In this document: positions 29,496-32,964 of the stretch, in pieces
Position numbering within the stretch: the first letter of the stretch is position 1
Layout of the letters: the number at the start of each line of letters is the position of its first letter
From: Candidatus Blautia stercorigallinarum
GTDB lineage: Bacteria > Bacillota > Clostridia > Lachnospirales > Lachnospiraceae
Direction: 5' to 3'
Length of the DNA: 32,964 nucleotides
Assembly (NCBI GenBank): GCA_019112785.1
Contig: DXIQ01000053.1
Span: forward strand, 1-32,964
Position numbers and translations under genes: made by a program
Notes under the pieces: model-generated
Seen by the model: the letters and a program-made list of their open reading frames with translations, nothing else
Told to the model about the DNA's origin: nothing
Database searches by the model: none

Positions 29496-32400
29496 ATGAG
29501 CGAAGTAAGGCGTGTCTATGTTGAGAAGAAACCGGATTTTGCAGTCAAAGCCAAAGAGCTGAGACATGAGATCAAAAGTTATCTGGGAATCGGAGACGTT
29601 ACCGGAGTACGGGAACTGATCCGGTATGATGTGGAAAATATTTCTGACGAGGTATTTGAGAAAGCCTGCACCTGTGTGTTCTCTGAACCTCCTGTAGATG
29701 ATTTATATAAGGAAACCTTTGAAGCGGCAGAAGGATCCAGGATTTTTTCTGTGGAATATCTGCCGGGACAGTTTGACCAGAGAGCAGACTCTGCAGTTCA
29801 GTGTATCCAGTTTCTGAAAGAGGACGAGAAGCCGATCATCCGTTCCGCAACAACCTATGTGATCGAGGGAAATATTTCCGATGAAGAGCTGGCAGCTATT
29901 AAGAACCACTGCATTAACCCGGTGGATTCCAGAGAGGCGGACCCGGCGAAACCGGAGACTCTGGTGACAAAATTTGAGGAGCCGGAAGATGTAAAGATTT
30001 TTGATGGCTTTAAAGACATGGAAGAGGAGAAGCTGAAAGAACTTTATGCTTCTTTGAACCTGGCTATGACCTTCAAGGATTTCCTTCATATCCAGAATTA
30101 CTTTAAGAATGAAGAGAAGAGAGATCCTTCCATGACAGAGATCCGGGTGCTGGATACCTACTGGTCTGATCACTGCCGCCACACTACATTCTCCACAGAA
30201 CTGAAGAATGTAGAGTTTGGGGACGGGGACTATAAAGAACCTATTGTGAAAACATATGAGCAGTATCTGTCAGACCGCCAGGTGCTCTATAAAGACAGGA
30301 ATGACAAATTTATCTGCCTGATGGATCTTGCTCTGCTGGCTATGAAGAAATTAAAGGCAGAAGGCAAACTTCAGGATCAGGAAGAATCGGAAGAGATCAA
30401 CGCCTGCTCTATCGTAGTTCCCGTAGATATAGACGGCAAAGAAGAGGAGTGGCTGATCAATTTTAAAAATGAAACCCATAACCATCCTACAGAGATCGAG
30501 CCTTTCGGCGGCGCGGCTACCTGTCTTGGAGGCGCTATCCGTGACCCGCTGTCAGGACGTACCTATGTATACCAGGCTATGCGTGTTACCGGAGCGGCAG
30601 ATCCTACAGTATCTGTAAAAGATACCATGAAAGGAAAACTTCCTCAGAAGAAACTGGTAAGAGGAGCTGCTCAGGGTTATTCTTCTTACGGAAACCAGAT
30701 CGGTCTGGCTACTGGTTATGTAAAAGAAATCTATCATCCGGATTATGTGGCAAAACGTATGGAGATCGGCGCTGTTATGGGAGCTGCTCCGAGAAGAGCG
30801 GTTATCAGGGAAACCTCTGATCCCGGAGATATGATCATCCTTTTAGGCGGCCGTACCGGACGTGACGGCTGCGGCGGAGCAACAGGTTCATCTAAGGTAC
30901 ACACAGAGGAATCTATTGAGACCTGCGGCGCAGAAGTACAGAAGGGAAATGCGCCTACCGAAAGAAAGATCCAGAGACTGTTCCGGAGAGAAGAAGTCAG
31001 CAAGATCATTAAGAAATGTAACGACTTTGGCGCTGGCGGCGTATCCGTAGCCATCGGCGAGCTGGCAGCAGGGCTGAAGATCGACCTGGATAAGGTACCG
31101 AAGAAGTATGCTGGCCTGGACGGAACAGAAATCGCCATTTCCGAGTCTCAGGAGCGTATGGCAGTCGTAGTAGATCCAAAAGATGCAGATACTTTCCTCG
31201 GCTATGCCCAGGAGGAAAACCTGGAAGCTGTGCCTGTAGCTGTTGTTACTGAGAGCCCCAGACTGGTGATGAACTGGAGGGGAAAGACTATCGTGGATCT
31301 GTCCAGAGCTTTCCTGGATACCAACGGCGCTCATCAGGAAACAGACGTATATGTGGAAATCCCGAATAAAGAAGGAAATGTTTTAGACAGAGCCTCTGAT
31401 GTGGGAGATGTAAAGAAAAAATGGCTGGATACTCTGTCTGATCTGAACACCTGTTCCCAGAAGGGACTGGTGGAAATGTTCGACGGTTCCATCGGAGCAG
31501 GAAGCGTATTTATGCCTTACGGCGGAAAATATCAGCTTACAGAGACTCAGACTATGGTAGCAAAAGTTCCCGTACAGAACGGAAATACTCAGACTGTTAC
31601 CATGATGAGCTATGGATTTGATCCTTATCTGTCCAGCTGGAGCCCATATCACGGAGCTATTTACGCGGTAACAGAATCTGTGGCAAGGATCGTGGCTTCC
31701 GGCGGAGATTACAGCAAGATCCGCTTTACCTTCCAGGAATATTTCCGGAGAATGACAGAAGATCCTCATCGCTGGAGCCAGCCATTTGCAGCTCTCCTGG
31801 GCGCGTATGCAGCACAGCTTGGCTTCGGACTGCCTTCCATCGGCGGCAAGGACTCTATGTCAGGAACCTTTAATGATATCGACGTGCCGCCTACTCTGGT
31901 ATCTTTCGCAGTAGATGTGGCAAAAGAAAAAGACATTATCACACCGGAACTAAAAAAGACAGGAAGCAAGCTGGTATGGCTGAGAATGCCTAAAGCTGCC
32001 TATGATCTTCCGGATTTTGAAGCCTTAAAAGTACAGTATGGAAAATTCAGAGAAGACATCCAGGCCGGAAGGATCCTTTCCGCATACGCTTTGGACCGTC
32101 ATGGTATTGCCGCCGCTGTATCCAAGATGGCCTTTGGAAATCAGAAGGGTGTGAAGATCGAGCATAACGTAGATGAGAGAGATCTGTTCTCACCGGGATT
32201 CGGAGATATCATCTGTGAAGTGGCAGATGGAAAAGTGGGAGAACTGGCGATCACTTATACAGTGATCGGTGAAGTGACAGACAGCGCCTGCCTGGAATAC
32301 AAGGATATGAAGATCACTATGGCAGAGGCCCTGGAGACCTGGAAAGAGCCTCTGGAGAAAGTCTTTAAGACACGTTCCGGCTCTGAGACAGACGATGCTA

Positions 32401-32964
32401 CCAAAAGTATGGATAAAGGTCTGTATGACACCAAAGACGTACACATCTGTTCCCATAAGATCGCCCAGCCTACAGTATTCATTCCTGTATTTCCGGGAAC
32501 TAACTGCGAGTACGACAGCACAAAGGCATTTGAAAGAGCGGGAGCGAAGGTTATTACCAAGGTATTCAAGAATCTGGATGCGGAGCACATCCGTGATTCC
32601 GTGGAAGTCTTTGAAAAAGCCATTGACCAGGCGCAGATGATCATGTTCCCAGGCGGTTTCTCCGCCGGTGACGAGCCTGACGGATCCGCCAAGTTCTTTG
32701 CTACAGCATTCCAGAATGCAAAGATCAAAGATGCGGTAATGCGGCTGTTAAATGAAAGAGACGGACTGGCTCTTGGTATCTGCAACGGCTTCCAGGCGCT
32801 CATCAAACTGGGACTGGTTCCCTACGGCGAGATCACAGGACAGACCGAAGACTCTCCTACACTGACCTTTAATACCATTGGCCGTCATATTTCCAAGATG
32901 GTCTATACAAAGGTTGTTACAAATAAATCCCCATGGCTGTTAAAGGCAGAACTTGGAAAGGTTT
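29496..32964 (+). CDS. purL: phosphoribosylformylglycinamidine synthase, large single-chain form (partial)
   Basis: Fourth step of purine synthesis: FGAR, glutamine and ATP give FGAM. This is the long single-chain type with the glutaminase fused, so separate PurS and PurQ are not needed. At least 1156 residues lie in the window and the gene runs off the right edge; probably about 100 residues are missing. WSDHCRHTTF (223-232) holds the catalytic histidine, FKNETHNHPTEIEPFGGAA follows, and the C-terminal class I glutaminase has the nucleophile C1096 in GICNGFQ. The His-Glu pair that completes the triad should lie beyond the edge. The start is set by AAAGGAG six bases upstream. Several antisense open frames across it are shadows. 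Confidence 0.95.
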   Translation, partial: MSEVRRVYVEKKPDFAVKAKELRHEIKSYLGIGDVTGVRELIRYDVENISDEVFEKACTCVFSEPPVDDLYKETFEAAEGSRIFSVEYLPGQFDQRADSAVQCIQFLKEDEKPIIRSATTYVIEGNISDEELAAIKNHCINPVDSREADPAKPETLVTKFEEPEDVKIFDGFKDMEEEKLKELYASLNLAMTFKDFLHIQNYFKNEEKRDPSMTEIRVLDTYWSDHCRHTTFSTELKNVEFGDGDYKEPIVKTYEQYLSDRQVLYKDRNDKFICLMDLALLAMKKLKAEGKLQDQEESEEINACSIVVPVDIDGKEEEWLINFKNETHNHPTEIEPFGGAATCLGGAIRDPLSGRTYVYQAMRVTGAADPTVSVKDTMKGKLPQKKLVRGAAQGYSSYGNQIGLATGYVKEIYHPDYVAKRMEIGAVMGAAPRRAVIRETSDPGDMIILLGGRTGRDGCGGATGSSKVHTEESIETCGAEVQKGNAPTERKIQRLFRREEVSKIIKKCNDFGAGGVSVAIGELAAGLKIDLDKVPKKYAGLDGTEIAISESQERMAVVVDPKDADTFLGYAQEENLEAVPVAVVTESPRLVMNWRGKTIVDLSRAFLDTNGAHQETDVYVEIPNKEGNVLDRASDVGDVKKKWLDTLSDLNTCSQKGLVEMFDGSIGAGSVFMPYGGKYQLTETQTMVAKVPVQNGNTQTVTMMSYGFDPYLSSWSPYHGAIYAVTESVARIVASGGDYSKIRFTFQEYFRRMTEDPHRWSQPFAALLGAYAAQLGFGLPSIGGKDSMSGTFNDIDVPPTLVSFAVDVAKEKDIITPELKKTGSKLVWLRMPKAAYDLPDFEALKVQYGKFREDIQAGRILSAYALDRHGIAAAVSKMAFGNQKGVKIEHNVDERDLFSPGFGDIICEVADGKVGELAITYTVIGEVTDSACLEYKDMKITMAEALETWKEPLEKVFKTRSGSETDDATKSMDKGLYDTKDVHICSHKIAQPTVFIPVFPGTNCEYDSTKAFERAGAKVITKVFKNLDAEHIRDSVEVFEKAIDQAQMIMFPGGFSAGDEPDGSAKFFATAFQNAKIKDAVMRLLNERDGLALGICNGFQALIKLGLVPYGEITGQTEDSPTLTFNTIGRHISKMVYTKVVTNKSPWLLKAELGKV

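Overview
The window reads as chromosomal DNA from a Gram-positive anaerobe of the Clostridia, most likely a gut Lachnospiraceae (Blautia/Dorea/Mediterraneibacter type). This is an inference from gene content: a SEC-C methionine aminopeptidase, a meso-diaminopimelate dehydrogenase, a PurO-type IMP cyclohydrolase paired with a stand-alone AICAR formyltransferase, an ECF vitamin-transporter S component, and AGGAGG ribosome binding sites. There are no rRNA or tRNA genes, no CRISPR array and no complete insertion sequence.

Layout. 166-1020 (-) is a DUF368/PopT polyprenyl-phosphate transporter. 1284-5050 (+) starts with a structured leader and carries map, an RluA-type pseudouridine synthase, a YgjP-like metalloprotein and an RlmI-like methyltransferase. 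5082-7255 is a purine unit: promoter, ZTP riboswitch, IMP cyclohydrolase, AICAR formyltransferase. 7353-8593 is a single-gene unit for a polyol-type zinc dehydrogenase, with its own promoter and terminator. 8747-11769 holds ddh, a YitT membrane protein and an Ntn-type asparaginase, ending in a 21-bp bidirectional terminator. 11777-13192 (-) is a PurF homologue that has lost its glutaminase nucleophile. Diverging from it, 13361-17755 is a four-gene operon: exonuclease III, SelD, a class V aminotransferase of the cysteine desulfurase type, and DNA polymerase IV. 17782-19151 (-) holds xpt and an ECF S component. 19210-20946 (+) has a small unknown protein, a CsoR-family metal sensor and an Mrp-type Fe-S carrier ATPase. 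21281-25626 has an HPr-like protein without its phosphorylation histidine, a nuclease-helicase fusion and an AlbA_2 ATPase with a 12-bp tandem repeat. 25699-26936 has RidA, a VOC protein and an internally deleted metallo-beta-lactamase-fold gene. 27025-29205 (-) is a LysR regulator followed by an MFS transporter. 29496 to the right edge is the large single-chain PurL, cut off by the window.

How it fits together. Purine metabolism recurs (PurO, AICAR formyltransferase, PurF-like protein, Xpt, PurL), but the genes are scattered and separately promoted. Only the PurO/AICAR formyltransferase unit shows a recognisable purine-related riboswitch, and it senses ZMP/ZTP, the substrate of the second enzyme. 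The xth-selD-aminotransferase-dinB operon mixes DNA repair with selenium activation.

The observations most worth checking are the glutaminase-dead PurF and its structured leader, the three-way-junction RNA before map, a family of intergenic repeats (8594-8712, 19249-19320, 20976-21084), the Crh-like HPr homologue with the active-site loop deleted, and the metallo-beta-lactamase remnant. All assignments come from reading the sequence; no database search was run.
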